Assembly (NCBI RefSeq): GCF_019956555.1
Contig: NZ_JAHBDQ010000022.1
Location: forward strand, 1-64,000
DNA: 64,000 bases
Source of the DNA: Pseudomonas sp. A-RE-19
GTDB taxonomy: Bacteria > Pseudomonadota > Gammaproteobacteria > Pseudomonadales > Pseudomonadaceae
Direction: 5' to 3'
Both the position numbers and the translations under genes were made by a program. Each line of letters opens with the position of its first letter. Within the stretch, counting starts at the first letter, position 1. A model generated the notes under the pieces. It searched no databases. It worked only from the letters and a program-made list of their open reading frames with translations, and was not told where the DNA came from. Below are positions 15,596-24,472 of this stretch, piece by piece.

Positions 15596-15808
15596 TCAGG
15601 CCTGCTTCGATTCGATCCAGTCCCCATCGAAGAAATCCGCACCGGCTGGCTTTGGCTTGCCCAGGACGTAATGTACATATAGGTTTTTGTTTTCGTCATT
15701 TCCCGTGGCGGTGGTTACCGCCAGCAGTTTCCAGCCTGTGGCTAATAGTGCGTTCGCCTTGGTCTGACCTAATACTTCGATTATTTCAGCCGCTTCATGG
15801 AGCTGCAT
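15596..15808 (-). CDS. Small conserved-looking hypothetical protein
   Basis: 70 residues, soluble, with the pattern MQLHEAAEIIEVLGQTKANALLATGWKL and a short aromatic strand (NLYVHYVLGKP). The ATG at 15808 follows GAGGAAAGG, a good ribosome site. The arrangement (helix, ATGWKLL strand, YVLG strand) looks like a folded alpha/beta protein, but I cannot name a family. Confidence 0.65.
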   Translation of the reverse strand: MQLHEAAEIIEVLGQTKANALLATGWKLLAVTTATGNDENKNLYVHYVLGKPKPAGADFFDGDWIESKQA

Positions 15809-15940
15809 GCGTCCTTTCCTCTGCGAATGCCCACGCGGGGCGACCGCTTCAGTTTAGTCCACCCGTCAGCGGCGGGGGTTCCTTTCCGGGGAAAGTTTGT
15901 CCGGTTGGAGATAGAGTTTTCCCGCTCCGATCAATGGGCG

Positions 15941-16144
15941 TTATGCATCACGCGCCCTGGCCTTGCGCCGGGCTTCCAGAACTTCAAGTAGCAGGTATGC
16001 CACAAACATGGCGAGCGTGGCGGCATAACAGAGCCAGATGATGAGCGACCAGCGCTGCACGTTAAATTCGCCATAGGAGCCAAACGCTACGTACTCAATA
16101 AGCGCGACGGCGAGCAAATTGCCGACGAAGCCGAACCAAGTCAT
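15941..16144 (-). CDS. Small inner-membrane protein
   Basis: 67 residues with two predicted membrane helices (about 4-22 and 33-53) and a basic tail (EARRKARARDA), which by the positive-inside rule puts the C-terminus in the cytoplasm. ATG start at 16144. No family recognised. The next gene leftward is 132 bases away on the same strand. Confidence 0.6.
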   Translation of the reverse strand: MTWFGFVGNLLAVALIEYVAFGSYGEFNVQRWSLIIWLCYAATLAMFVAYLLLEVLEARRKARARDA

Positions 16145-16312
16145 GGGTTATTCCTTACAGCTGGCCGGCGGCAGTCGTCGGTTCCGTGGATTGAGTGTAT
16201 TAAACGCTGATTTTATGCACAGCGATCAACGAGATGCGGCTCGCATCTTTAAGCCAGAAAAAGACGCCCCAGTCCCATATCAGTCCCATATGAGCATTTT
16301 TCAGACGCCAAA

Positions 16313-16358
16313 AACCACAAACCCCCGACTTTCGCTAGGAAAATCAGGGGTTTGTGTT
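16313..16358 (-). terminator. Terminator downstream of tRNA-Ser
   Basis: Stem CAAACCCC / GGGGTTTG with extended pairing (CCTGA/TCGGG, one mismatch) and TGGTTTTTGG on the minus strand, 10 bases past the tRNA 3' end. Confidence 0.7.
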
Positions 16359-16367
16359 TGCAGAATG

Positions 16368-16457
16368 TGGCGGTGAAGGAGAGATTCGAACTCTCGATAC
16401 AGTTTCCTGTATACACACTTTCCAGGCGTGCTCCTTAAGCCACTCGGACACTTCACC
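16368..16457 (-). tRNA. tRNA-Ser (GGA anticodon)
   Basis: On the minus strand a 90-base class II tRNA: acceptor arm GGTGAAG / CTTCACC, anticodon loop with GGA (complement TTTCC at about 16419-16424), a long variable arm, the T-arm GTTCGAATC and an encoded CCA end (TGG at 16368-16370). It decodes UCC/UCU serine codons. tRNA-Ser genes are common integration sites, and an integrase remnant lies nearby. Confidence 0.96.
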
Positions 16458-16462
16458 GTATC

Positions 16463-16765
16463 TCTTCAAACATATTCAGTCTGTCGAGGCGCGCTAATGT
16501 AGTCGAAAGCTTTTCTGATGGCAAACTTTTTTTTCAGAATTTTCATGCGGTTAACTCCGTTAACCCTTTCGTGCCGCTCACGGGCATGGCAAACCTGCCA
16601 ATCTCTGGCTTCGCGTCTCCTTCTATATAGAGGGCAATGCGCGGCGGGCGTGGCGGGTTGCGCCCGGCGGCTGGGAAAAGGGTGACTGACGGGTCAGTCA
16701 CAGCGCTTTACCTGGCCTACGGCGGTGGGTAACGTCTGCCCTACTTTATTAGAAGGATTGGCGTC
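16463..16765. other. Gene-free region with a palindrome upstream of the crotonase gene
   Basis: No gene seen. It should contain the tRNA-Ser promoter (reading left) and the promoter of the crotonase-like gene (reading right). A perfect palindrome at 16682-16701 is listed separately. Confidence 0.4.
16682..16701. promoter_or_regulatory. Perfect inverted repeat upstream of the crotonase-like gene
   Basis: GTGACTGA-CGGG-TCAGTCAC, eight paired bases around a four-base spacer, 65 bases before the ATG at 16766. No T run follows, and the size fits a dimeric repressor operator such as a TetR or FadR-like site better than a terminator. The regulator is not in the window. Confidence 0.5.
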
Positions 16766-17455
16766 ATGAGTGAGTTGATTTCCTACCATCTCGAAGACGG
16801 TATCGCGACCCTGACCTTGAGCAATGGCAAGGTCAATGCCATCTCGCCAGACGTGATCGTTGCGTTTAACGCTGCGCTGGATCGGGCGGTGGAAGATCGG
16901 GCGGTGGTGATCATTACCAGTCAGCCGGGTATTTTTTCGGGTGGTTATGACCTGAAGGTGATGACGGCCGGTCCTAAAGAGGCCATTGCATTGGTAGCCG
17001 CCGGTTCGACGCTGGCTCGTCGCCTGCTGTCGCACCCGTTCCCGGTGGTCGTGGCGTGTCCTGGACATGCGGTGGCCAAGGGTGCGTTTATTCTGTTGTC
17101 GGCTGACTATCGCATTGGTGTCGACGGCCCGTTCAGCATTGGGCTGAACGAAGTGCAGATCGGCATGACCATGCACCACGCCGGTATCGAGCTGGCGCGT
17201 GATCGTCTGCGCAAGTCGGCATTTCATCGCGCGGTGATCAATGCCGAGATGTTCAATCCGCAGAGTGCTGTGGATGCCGGTTTCCTTGATGTGGTGGTGT
17301 CGGCCGAAGAGCTGCAAGGCGCGGCGCTGGCGGCGGCTCGTCAGTTGAAGAAGCTCAATATGATCGCCCACAAGAACACCAAGCTGAAAGTGCGCAAGGC
17401 GCTGCTGGAGACGCTGGACAACGCGATCATCCTGGATCAGGAGCATATGGGTTAA
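16766..17455 (+). CDS. Enoyl-CoA hydratase/isomerase family protein (crotonase fold)
   Basis: 229 residues of crotonase fold. The first oxyanion-hole segment is FSGGYDLK (about 58-65) and the second is GHAVAKGAF near residue 110. A LNEVQIGM segment provides a candidate catalytic glutamate. It is shorter than canonical hydratases (about 257), as in the stand-alone crotonase-like proteins of Pseudomonas. The reaction on its acyl-CoA substrate, hydration or isomerisation, is uncertain. Single gene with its own terminator; a palindromic operator candidate lies upstream. Confidence 0.82.
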   Translation: MSELISYHLEDGIATLTLSNGKVNAISPDVIVAFNAALDRAVEDRAVVIITSQPGIFSGGYDLKVMTAGPKEAIALVAAGSTLARRLLSHPFPVVVACPGHAVAKGAFILLSADYRIGVDGPFSIGLNEVQIGMTMHHAGIELARDRLRKSAFHRAVINAEMFNPQSAVDAGFLDVVVSAEELQGAALAAARQLKKLNMIAHKNTKLKVRKALLETLDNAIILDQEHMG

Positions 17456-17474
17456 GCCTGAACGCACTGCACCG

Positions 17475-17505
17475 AAAAGCCCGACCGTCGTGTCGGGCTT
17501 TTTCT
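17475..17505 (+). terminator. Terminator of the crotonase-like gene
   Basis: Stem AAAGCCCGAC / GTCGGGCTTT with a four-base loop and a T run. Confidence 0.9.
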
Positions 17506-17669
17506 TGTGTGTTGGGTTTAAAAACTTACAACCGCTCTAATCCGCGTCTGACCTACAAGTCGGAAACATGCGCTCAAACATCGGCTATCTCCCCCTTCCA
17601 TAGCGGCAATTGCCGAAAACAGTGCACATCCGTACACTGCGCCACCTTTTGTCCCGGTGGGCCCTTTAA

Positions 17670-18392
17670 ATGCTGTTTGTGTTTCGTATGTTATTGATGG
17701 GCTTGCATTTTATTCTGGCCGGCGTGCTTGGGGTGGTCCTCGGTCTATGCCGGCCGTTCAATCCGGACAACAGCCGTTTATGCGCGCGGCTGTATGCGTG
17801 GCCGGCGATGTGCATTTTGCGTTTGCGGGTGAAGGCCGACGTCGGGCCGTTGATGGATAAGCCTGACAGCTGCGTGATCATTGCCAATCACCAATCCAAC
17901 TACGACCTGTTTGTGTTCGGCAACGTGGTGCCCCGCCGCACTGTTTGCATTGGCAAGAAGAGCCTGAAATGGGTGCCGCTGTTCGGGCAGTTGTTCTGGC
18001 TGGCCGGCAATGTGTTGATTGACCGCGGCAATGCGCACAAGGCACGCCAGTCGATGCTGACCACCACTCACACCTTGCAGCATCAAGACACTTCGATCTG
18101 GGTCTTCCCGGAAGGCACGCGCAACCTCGGCGAAGAGCTGCTGCCATTCAAGAAAGGCGCGTTCCAGATGGCGATAGCCGCGGGCGTGCCGATTGTTCCG
18201 GTGTGTGTCAGCAGTTACGTCAAACACATGCGATTGAACCATTGGCGCAGTGGGAAGATTCTGATCCGCTCGCTACCGGCGATTCCTACGGCTGGATTGA
18301 ATCTGGATGACATGCCCATGCTGATCGCCCAGTGCCGCGAGCAGATGCGCGAGTGCATCGACTCAATGGATCGGCAACTGCATGCCGCCTGA
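17670..18392 (+). CDS. plsC: 1-acyl-sn-glycerol-3-phosphate acyltransferase (PlsC family)
   Basis: Converts lysophosphatidic acid to phosphatidic acid using an acyl donor, in phospholipid synthesis at the inner membrane. The 240-residue protein has an N-terminal membrane helix (residues 5-27). It has the acyltransferase box NHQSNYD (His74, Asp79), the FPEGTR motif (Glu148-Arg151) and a downstream VPIVPVCVSS strand. Start is the ATG at 17670. Pseudomonas genomes carry several PlsC paralogues, so this may be an accessory copy. It is transcribed alone, with a terminator 3 bases after the stop. Confidence 0.9.
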   Translation: MLFVFRMLLMGLHFILAGVLGVVLGLCRPFNPDNSRLCARLYAWPAMCILRLRVKADVGPLMDKPDSCVIIANHQSNYDLFVFGNVVPRRTVCIGKKSLKWVPLFGQLFWLAGNVLIDRGNAHKARQSMLTTTHTLQHQDTSIWVFPEGTRNLGEELLPFKKGAFQMAIAAGVPIVPVCVSSYVKHMRLNHWRSGKILIRSLPAIPTAGLNLDDMPMLIAQCREQMRECIDSMDRQLHAA

Positions 18393-18395
18393 AAC

Positions 18396-18422
18396 AAACC
18401 CGCCCTGTGCGGGTTTTCTTTT
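18396..18422 (+). terminator. Terminator of plsC
   Basis: Stem AACCCGC / GCGGGTT with a short loop and TTTCTTTT. Confidence 0.8.
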
Positions 18423-18538
18423 GCCTGCGAACTCTGCAGATTTTGCTGACTCTGAAGCAGTAGAGAAGGTTAAGCTGAATCCTGCGTGCCACTGCATTCT
18501 TGCAAATAAAAAGCGCTAATAAAAAGTGAATCAAAATC

Positions 18539-19510
18539 ATGGGTAGAGTCGTTGCTGCTGCGGTTTACAGCGCCGGTAAGAAAGTCACCAATATCACCCT
18601 CGATGAAGGTGCTGCCTGGGCGGCCAAACCCGGCCACTTTGTCTGGATTGGCCTCGAAGAACCAAACGCCCAGGAGCTGTTCAACCTGCAACGCCAGTTC
18701 AACCTGCACGAACTGGCCATCGAAGACGCCCTGGAAAAACACAGCCGACCGAAGCTGGAAACCTTCGGCGATGCGCTGTTTATCGTCACGTATTCGCCGA
18801 TCCGCAATGAAGGCAAACTGGAGTTCATCGAGACTCATATCTTCGCCGGCAAGGGCTACATCATTACCGCCCGTAACGGTCATTCGGCGTCCTACGCCTA
18901 TGTCCGACAGCGTTGTGAGGCGCGGCCGCTGTTGCTGGAGCATGGGGAAGATTTCGTGCTCTATGCCATCCTCGACTTCGTGATTGAAAACTACCAGCCG
19001 ATGGGCGAAGCGATCCATGCCGAGATCGATGAGTTGGAGAGCAATGTCATCTGCGGCTCCCTGAACGAGCGCGACATTCAGAAACTCCACGGCCTGCGCC
19101 GCGATGTATTGCGCTTGCGCCGGTATGCGGCGCCGATGGTGGAGATCGGTGAAGAATTGCAAAAGCTGAGCTTTCCATTCATCGACAAGAACATGCGCCC
19201 GTATTTCCGCGATGTGCAGATTCATGTCACGCGGCAGATGGAAGACCTGACAACCCTGGCGGACATTGCCAGCCAGACCATCGAGGTCGGGGTGTTGCTG
19301 GAGGCGTCACGGCAGAGCGTGGTGCAGCGCAAGTTTGCGGCATGGGCGGCGATTCTGGCGTTCCCGACGGCGGTGGCCGGGATTTACGGGATGAACTTCC
19401 AGAACATGCCGGAGTTGAGTTGGCATTACGGGTATTTCGCGGTGTTGGGGTTTATTACTGTTGGGTGCGTCGGTTTGTGGGCGAGCTTCAAGCGGTCGGG
19501 GTGGTTGTAG
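18539..19510 (+). CDS. CorA-family Mg2+/divalent cation transporter
   Basis: 323 residues. It has a long cytoplasmic N-terminal domain and a long helix, and two C-terminal membrane spans (about 264-285 and 296-317). The signature YGMNF (GMN selectivity filter) lies between them, with the NMPEL loop that follows it in the family. Forms pentameric channels for Mg2+ or other divalent ions, including the Zn-type ZntB relatives. The ATG at 18539 is the first good start. Upstream (18423-18538) no riboswitch-like structure is apparent. Confidence 0.9.
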   Translation: MGRVVAAAVYSAGKKVTNITLDEGAAWAAKPGHFVWIGLEEPNAQELFNLQRQFNLHELAIEDALEKHSRPKLETFGDALFIVTYSPIRNEGKLEFIETHIFAGKGYIITARNGHSASYAYVRQRCEARPLLLEHGEDFVLYAILDFVIENYQPMGEAIHAEIDELESNVICGSLNERDIQKLHGLRRDVLRLRRYAAPMVEIGEELQKLSFPFIDKNMRPYFRDVQIHVTRQMEDLTTLADIASQTIEVGVLLEASRQSVVQRKFAAWAAILAFPTAVAGIYGMNFQNMPELSWHYGYFAVLGFITVGCVGLWASFKRSGWL

Positions 19511-19533
19511 TCAAGACCGAGGCGTCTGCAAGA

Positions 19534-19598
19534 TTCGCGGGCAAGCCTCGCTCCTACAGGTACGTCGAAACCTTGTAGGAGCGAGGCTTGCCCGCGAA
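19534..19598. repeat. REP doublet, 'cgcgggcaagc' family
   Basis: Opposed arms TTCGCGGGCAAGCCTCG... (19534-19559) and its complement (19574-19598), flanking a 14-base loop between two convergent genes. Confidence 0.9.
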
Positions 19599-19602
19599 GC
19601 TT

Positions 19603-20337
19603 TTAAGGCTTGACCGACTCCCCCTCAGGCTTATGCGCCACAAACCGCATCATCCACTCTGCGACGGTAGTGCCGTGATGCTCGTGCTCAAGACTCGCCA
19701 TACCTTTCGAATAAATCTGCTCGCCCAGCGCTTCCTGACGAATATCCAACAATGCCCGTGAGTAATCGTGAATGAACTCCGGATGCCCCTGGAAGCACAG
19801 CACTTGATCGTTGATGTGGTACGCGGCGAACGGGCAGAAATCACTCGAGGCGATGACCGTAGCGTTTTCCGGTAGCGCGGTGACCTGATCCTGGTGGCTG
19901 ATCAGCAGCGTCAGCTCCTCCCTTACCGGGCTCATCCATGGCGCCTTGGCCGCGAGTTTGTAGTTGTGGGTGCCGACGCCCCAGCCTTGGGTCGCCCGCT
20001 CGCTCTTGCCGCCTAACAGCAGCGCCAGCAGTTGATGGCCGAAGCACACGCCCAGCAATTTGTCGCCACGCTCGTAGCGGCTCAGCAGGTACGTCTTGAG
20101 GGTTTGAATCCATGGGTCGGTGCCGAAGGAGTCGGCCTTGCTGCCGGTGACCAGATAAGCATCAAAGGTCAGGTCATCGCTGGGATAATCGCCCTGCATC
20201 ACGTTGTACACGGTGAACTCGGCAGCGATGGGTTGCTGCGAAAACAGACGCTGGAACATCTGCCCGTAACCCTGATATTGATCGACCAGTTCCGGACGCA
20301 GGATGTCGGTTTCCAGAATGCAGATGCGTAACGACAT
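19603..20337 (-). CDS. Class I glutamine amidotransferase-like protein
   Basis: 244 residues of GATase1 fold with the nucleophile elbow GVCFGHQ (Cys98) and the GHPEF segment supplying His185 and Glu187, a complete triad. This stand-alone type, annotated as glutamine amidotransferase or GMP-synthase-like, is common in Pseudomonas; some relatives act on gamma-glutamyl compounds. The ORF is open to 20403, but MSLRICILETD at 20337 is the family-like start. Convergent with corA through the REP doublet. Partner and substrate unknown. Confidence 0.82.
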   Translation of the reverse strand: MSLRICILETDILRPELVDQYQGYGQMFQRLFSQQPIAAEFTVYNVMQGDYPSDDLTFDAYLVTGSKADSFGTDPWIQTLKTYLLSRYERGDKLLGVCFGHQLLALLLGGKSERATQGWGVGTHNYKLAAKAPWMSPVREELTLLISHQDQVTALPENATVIASSDFCPFAAYHINDQVLCFQGHPEFIHDYSRALLDIRQEALGEQIYSKGMASLEHEHHGTTVAEWMMRFVAHKPEGESVKP

Positions 20338-20445
20338 AAAAAATACCTGACACGTGATGGGAATAACGCACACCCCAGAGCCTGCCTTGAAACACGGTGG
20401 CAAGGCAAGCCCCGGAATGCGTCATTGGTCCCTTAGAACGCCCCC

Positions 20446-22590
20446 TTAGAACAACGTGTCTTTGGCGGCTTTCTCCAGCAGCAATGCAGGCGGCGTGAAG
20501 CGCTCACCGTACTGTTCGGCCAGGTATTGGGCGCGGGCGACGAAGTCTTTCACGCCATACTGATTGATGAATTGCAGCGCACCGCCGGTCCAGGCCGCGA
20601 AACCGATACCGAAGATCGAGCCGACGTTGGCATCCGCCGTCGAGGTCAGCACGCCCTCTTCCATACAGCGCACGGTTTCGATGGCTTGGACGAACAGCAG
20701 TCGATCACGTATGTCCTGCGGTGAAATCTGACCATCGGCTTTCTCGAATCGGGCTTTCAACTCTGGCCACAAATGCTTCTGCCCTGCGGCCGGGTAATCG
20801 TAGAAACCACCTCCAGCGGCCTTGCCCGGACGCTTGTATTCCTTGAGCAGCAAGTCAATCACGGCGAACGCCGGGTGCTCAATCAGGGTTTTCCCTTCCG
20901 CTCGCAGGTCTTTGCCGGTTTGCTCGCGGATATGGCTCATGAGGCTGAGGGAAACTTCGTCGGAGATCGCCAGAGGCCCGACGGGCATGCCAGCCTTGCG
21001 CGCTTCGGTCTCGATCATCGGTGCGCTCACACCTTCACCCAGCATGGCGATGCCTTCGTTGGTGAAGGTGCCGAACACCCGCGAGGTAAAGAAGCCACGA
21101 CTGTCGTTGACCACAATCGGGGTTTTCTTGATTTGCAGGACGAAATCGAACCCGCGAGCCAGGGTTTCGTCGCTGGTATGGGCGCCTTTGATGATTTCCA
21201 CCAGCGGCATTTTCTCCACGGGACTGAAGAAATGCAGGCCGATGAATTTCGTCTGGTCCGGCACGGCGGTGGCCAGGCCACTGATCGGCAAGGTCGAGGT
21301 ATTGGAGGCGATGACCGCGTCCGGGCCGACGACAGTTTGCGCGGCTGATGAGACCTTGGCCTTCAGTTCACGATCTTCAAACACCGCTTCAATGATCAAA
21401 TCGCAACCGGCCAGGTCCGCATCGTTCTCGGTGCCATGGATTCGCGCCAAAACCTCCTCGCGCTGCTCCCGAGTTAACTGACCACGCGCAACCTTCTTGT
21501 CCAGCAACGCCGCCGAGTGGGCCTTGCCCTTCTCTGCCGCGGCGAGGTTGATGTCTTTGAGCACCACGTCGATGCCGGCCAAGGCGCTGACAAACGCGAT
21601 GCCCGCGCCCATCATCCCGGCGCCGAGCACGCCGACTTTTTTTGTCACGCAAGGCGCGATGCCTTGGGGCCGCGAGCCGCCGGCATTGATCTCATTGAGC
21701 TGGAACCAGAACGTGCCGATGAGGTTTTTCGCCACCTGGCCGGTGGTCAACTCGGTGAAGTAGCGGGTTTCGATCAGCTGCGCTGTATCAAAATCCACTT
21801 GAGCGCCCTCCACGGCGGCGCAGAGGATTTTCTCCGGCGCCGGCAGGCAGCCCTGGGTTTTGCTGCGCAGGATCGACGGTGTGATGGCCAGCATCGGCGT
21901 GACTTTCGGATCCGACGGCGTGCCGCCAGGGATCTGATAACCCTTCACATCCCAGCGCTGCACAGCGACCGGGTGAGCGACAATCCACGCCCGCGCCTTG
22001 GCCATCAGCTCGTCGCGATCGGCTGCCAACTCGTCGATCAACCGCGCCTGCAACGCCTGTTGCGGACGGATTTTCTTGCCTTCAAGCAGATACGGCAGGG
22101 CTTTTTCAATGCCCAGCATGCGGACCATGCGCACCACCCCGCCGCCGCCCGGCAACAGGCCGAGGGTGACTTCCGGCAGGCCAAGCAGCACCGACGGATT
22201 GTCCAGCGCCACGCGATGATGACAGGCCAGGCATATTTCCCAACCGCCACCGAGCGCCGCACCATTGATGGCGGCGACCACCGGTTTGCCAAGGGTTTCC
22301 AGGGTGCGCAGTTGGCCCTTGAGGGTCAGCACCATGTCGTAAAAGATTTTGGCTTCGGGTTTGCCGACCTTGATCAGTTCGTTGAGGTCGCCGCCAGCGA
22401 AGAAGGTTTTCTTGGCCGAGGTGATGATGATGCCGGCAATGGCCTCCTTGTCGGCGACCAGTCGCTCGACACAGGTGGCCATCGCTTCGCGGTAGTCCGA
22501 GTTCATGGTGTTGGCGCTCTGGCCCGGCATGTCGATGGTCAGGACAACGATCTGGTCCTGACCTGTTTCGTAACGGATGGCTTGTGTCAT
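20446..22590 (-). CDS. Bifunctional enoyl-CoA hydratase / 3-hydroxyacyl-CoA dehydrogenase (FadB/FadJ-like)
   Basis: Alpha subunit of a fatty-acid beta-oxidation complex, 714 residues. Residues 1 to about 250 are an enoyl-CoA hydratase with oxyanion-hole segments FAGGDLNE and NGAALGGGWE. From about 315 a 3-hydroxyacyl-CoA dehydrogenase follows, with the NAD motif VLGAGMMGAGIA, the HFFSPVEKMPLVE catalytic segment and two C-terminal helical domains. Start is MTQAIRYETG at 22590. The thiolase gene lies directly upstream in the same operon (gap 38 bases), so the pair makes a complete beta-oxidation trifunctional set. It is a second system, distinct from the standard fadBA pair. Confidence 0.93.
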   Translation of the reverse strand: MTQAIRYETGQDQIVVLTIDMPGQSANTMNSDYREAMATCVERLVADKEAIAGIIITSAKKTFFAGGDLNELIKVGKPEAKIFYDMVLTLKGQLRTLETLGKPVVAAINGAALGGGWEICLACHHRVALDNPSVLLGLPEVTLGLLPGGGGVVRMVRMLGIEKALPYLLEGKKIRPQQALQARLIDELAADRDELMAKARAWIVAHPVAVQRWDVKGYQIPGGTPSDPKVTPMLAITPSILRSKTQGCLPAPEKILCAAVEGAQVDFDTAQLIETRYFTELTTGQVAKNLIGTFWFQLNEINAGGSRPQGIAPCVTKKVGVLGAGMMGAGIAFVSALAGIDVVLKDINLAAAEKGKAHSAALLDKKVARGQLTREQREEVLARIHGTENDADLAGCDLIIEAVFEDRELKAKVSSAAQTVVGPDAVIASNTSTLPISGLATAVPDQTKFIGLHFFSPVEKMPLVEIIKGAHTSDETLARGFDFVLQIKKTPIVVNDSRGFFTSRVFGTFTNEGIAMLGEGVSAPMIETEARKAGMPVGPLAISDEVSLSLMSHIREQTGKDLRAEGKTLIEHPAFAVIDLLLKEYKRPGKAAGGGFYDYPAAGQKHLWPELKARFEKADGQISPQDIRDRLLFVQAIETVRCMEEGVLTSTADANVGSIFGIGFAAWTGGALQFINQYGVKDFVARAQYLAEQYGERFTPPALLLEKAAKDTLF

Positions 22591-22628
22591 GGCAATTTTC
22601 CTTGAGTCGGATTTTCTTAAAGTCAGGC

Positions 22629-23834
22629 TCAGAGGCGTTCGATGATGGTGGCAATGCCCATGCCGCCGCCGACACACAATGTCGCCAGGCCATAGCGCAG
22701 GCGCCGGGTTTCCAGTTCATCGAGCAGCGTGCCGAGAATCGCGCAGCCAGTGGCGCCGAGCGGGTGGCCCATGGCGATGGAGCCGCCGTTGACGTTGACC
22801 TTGTCGGGGTCGATGGCCATGTCCTTGATGAACTTGAGCACGACCGAGGCGAACGCTTCGTTGACTTCGAACAGGTCGATGTCTTCGACCCGCAGCCCGG
22901 CCTTGGCCAGTGCCTTGCGGGTGGCCGGCGCGGGGCCGGTGAGCATGATGGTCGGGTCGGTGCTGGTGACCGCCGTGGCGACGATTCGCGCCCGTGGCAG
23001 CAGGCCCAGCGCCCGGCCCTTCGCTTCGGAGCCGATCAACATCAGCGCCGCGCCATCGACGATCCCGGAACTGTTGCCCGGCGTGTGAACGTGGTTGATC
23101 CGCTCCACCTGGCTGTAAACCCGCAATGCCGTGGCGTCGAAGCCCATTTGCCCGATTATTTCGAAGCTCGGCTTGAGCTTGGCCAAACCTTCCATCGTCG
23201 ATTCGGCGCGAATGAATTCATCGTGGTCGAGCAGAATGATGCCGTTCTGGTCTTGCACCGGCACCAACGACTTGTTGAACGAACCGTCCGCCCGTGCCCG
23301 CGCCGCCTTCTGTTGGGAGCACAACGCGAAGGCATCGACGTCCTGACGGCTGAAACCTTCAATCGTGGCGATCAGGTCGGCACCCACGCCCTGGGGCGTG
23401 AAATGGCTGTGCAAGTTGGTTTCCGGGTCCAGCGCCCAGGCGCCGCCGTCGCTGCCCATGGCCACGCGGGACATCGACTCGACGCCACCGACCACCACCA
23501 GGTCTTCGAAGCCGGAACGCACTTTCATCGCACCGAGGTTCACCGCCTCCAGCCCTGATGCGCAGAAGCGATTGAGCTGCATGCCGGCCACGCTGACGTC
23601 CCAATCGGCCACCTGCGTGGCAGTCTTGGCGATGTCGGAGCCCTGATCGCCGATGGGCGTCACGCAGCCGAGCACCACGTCATCGACCTGACTGGTGTCG
23701 AGGGATGTACGCCGCTGCAACGCCGTCAGCAGCCCGGCCACCAGGGTCACTGGCTTGACACTGTGCAAGGCGCCATTGGCTTTGCCTTTGCCGCGGGGCG
23801 TGCGCAACGCGTCGAATATCAAAGCTTGGGTCAT
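22629..23834 (-). CDS. Acetyl-CoA C-acyltransferase (thiolase)
   Basis: Catalyses the thiolytic last step of beta-oxidation, or the reverse condensation. 401 residues with the nucleophile Cys91 in NRFCASGLEA, the GHPLGATG histidine motif near residue 357 and the second cysteine in TLCVGGGMG near 387. The residues around these are typical of acetyl-CoA acetyltransferases such as FadA/FadI. First gene of a two-gene operon with the FadB-like gene downstream. A REP half-element lies upstream (23864), then a long region before the divergent cytochrome c gene. Confidence 0.93.
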   Translation of the reverse strand: MTQALIFDALRTPRGKGKANGALHSVKPVTLVAGLLTALQRRTSLDTSQVDDVVLGCVTPIGDQGSDIAKTATQVADWDVSVAGMQLNRFCASGLEAVNLGAMKVRSGFEDLVVVGGVESMSRVAMGSDGGAWALDPETNLHSHFTPQGVGADLIATIEGFSRQDVDAFALCSQQKAARARADGSFNKSLVPVQDQNGIILLDHDEFIRAESTMEGLAKLKPSFEIIGQMGFDATALRVYSQVERINHVHTPGNSSGIVDGAALMLIGSEAKGRALGLLPRARIVATAVTSTDPTIMLTGPAPATRKALAKAGLRVEDIDLFEVNEAFASVVLKFIKDMAIDPDKVNVNGGSIAMGHPLGATGCAILGTLLDELETRRLRYGLATLCVGGGMGIATIIERL

Positions 23835-23863
23835 GACGTCCTCGAAACCTGATGGTGAATGAA

Positions 23864-23894
23864 GATCAAAAGATCGCAGCCTTCGGCAGCTCCA
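23864..23894. repeat. Single REP unit, 'gatcgcag' family
   Basis: GATCAAAAGATCGCAGCCTTCGGCAGCTCC, one arm of the doublets seen at 1 and 32115; no opposing arm is visible nearby. Confidence 0.75.
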
Positions 23895-24278
23895 ACGGAG
23901 AGCCCGTGAGCCTGATCTTTATGCACTCACCTTATGCCGGGCAGCCGTGGATTCAATGACCGCAGTGCTCATTGGCGTTGACGGTCACGCTCAGACGAAC
24001 GGTAGTCTGCTACCGGATTAACCGATTCAGGTCACCGAGCTGTCTAGCCAACGGGCGCCCAAGAAGCTGGCCATAGGCCTCATGTCTTTTTAAAAGCGAT
24101 GGTCGCTAAATACATACGAAAGGGATCTAAGCCAAGCGTGACGCGGGCCCTAAGGTAAACCTGTACGAAGTTGTCGTCGGGTTTTGCCGAGGCACTCGTC
24201 CTACAGGGAAGTACAGCGCTCTGCCGTCATGGAGATATGCAGGCAGGCATCAGGAAATAACAAAAAAGGCGGTCAGCC
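23895..24278. other. Gene-free upstream region of the thiolase operon
   Basis: About 380 bases with no gene that I can support. It should hold the thiolase/FadB promoter (reading left) and that of the small ORF at 24279. No operator is clear to me. Confidence 0.35.
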
Positions 24279-24374
24279 ATGTTCAAGCATTCGAAAATTC
24301 GTCAAGCCGGGCTCATTCTATTCGCCACTACACTGCTGCTGATTTTGCCGAACCTGACCAAGGTGATTGGCTGA
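24279..24374 (+). CDS. Possible 31-residue membrane peptide
   Basis: An ATG with AAGG upstream opens a 31-codon frame: a basic N-terminus (FKHSKIRQ), one hydrophobic helix (GLILFATTLLLILPN), then KVIG and TGA. The layout is that of a one-span inner-membrane peptide. Candidate only; it precedes the cytochrome c gene by 98 bases. Confidence 0.45.
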   Translation: MFKHSKIRQAGLILFATTLLLILPNLTKVIG

Positions 24375-24472
24375 TCGAGCATCAGGGGGTTTATTTCGCC
24401 TGATTAAAAAGTGTGACTGGCTCGCTATCCGGGCCAGCGTGACTGTGCCAACCTTTGCGGCACTTCCACGAC

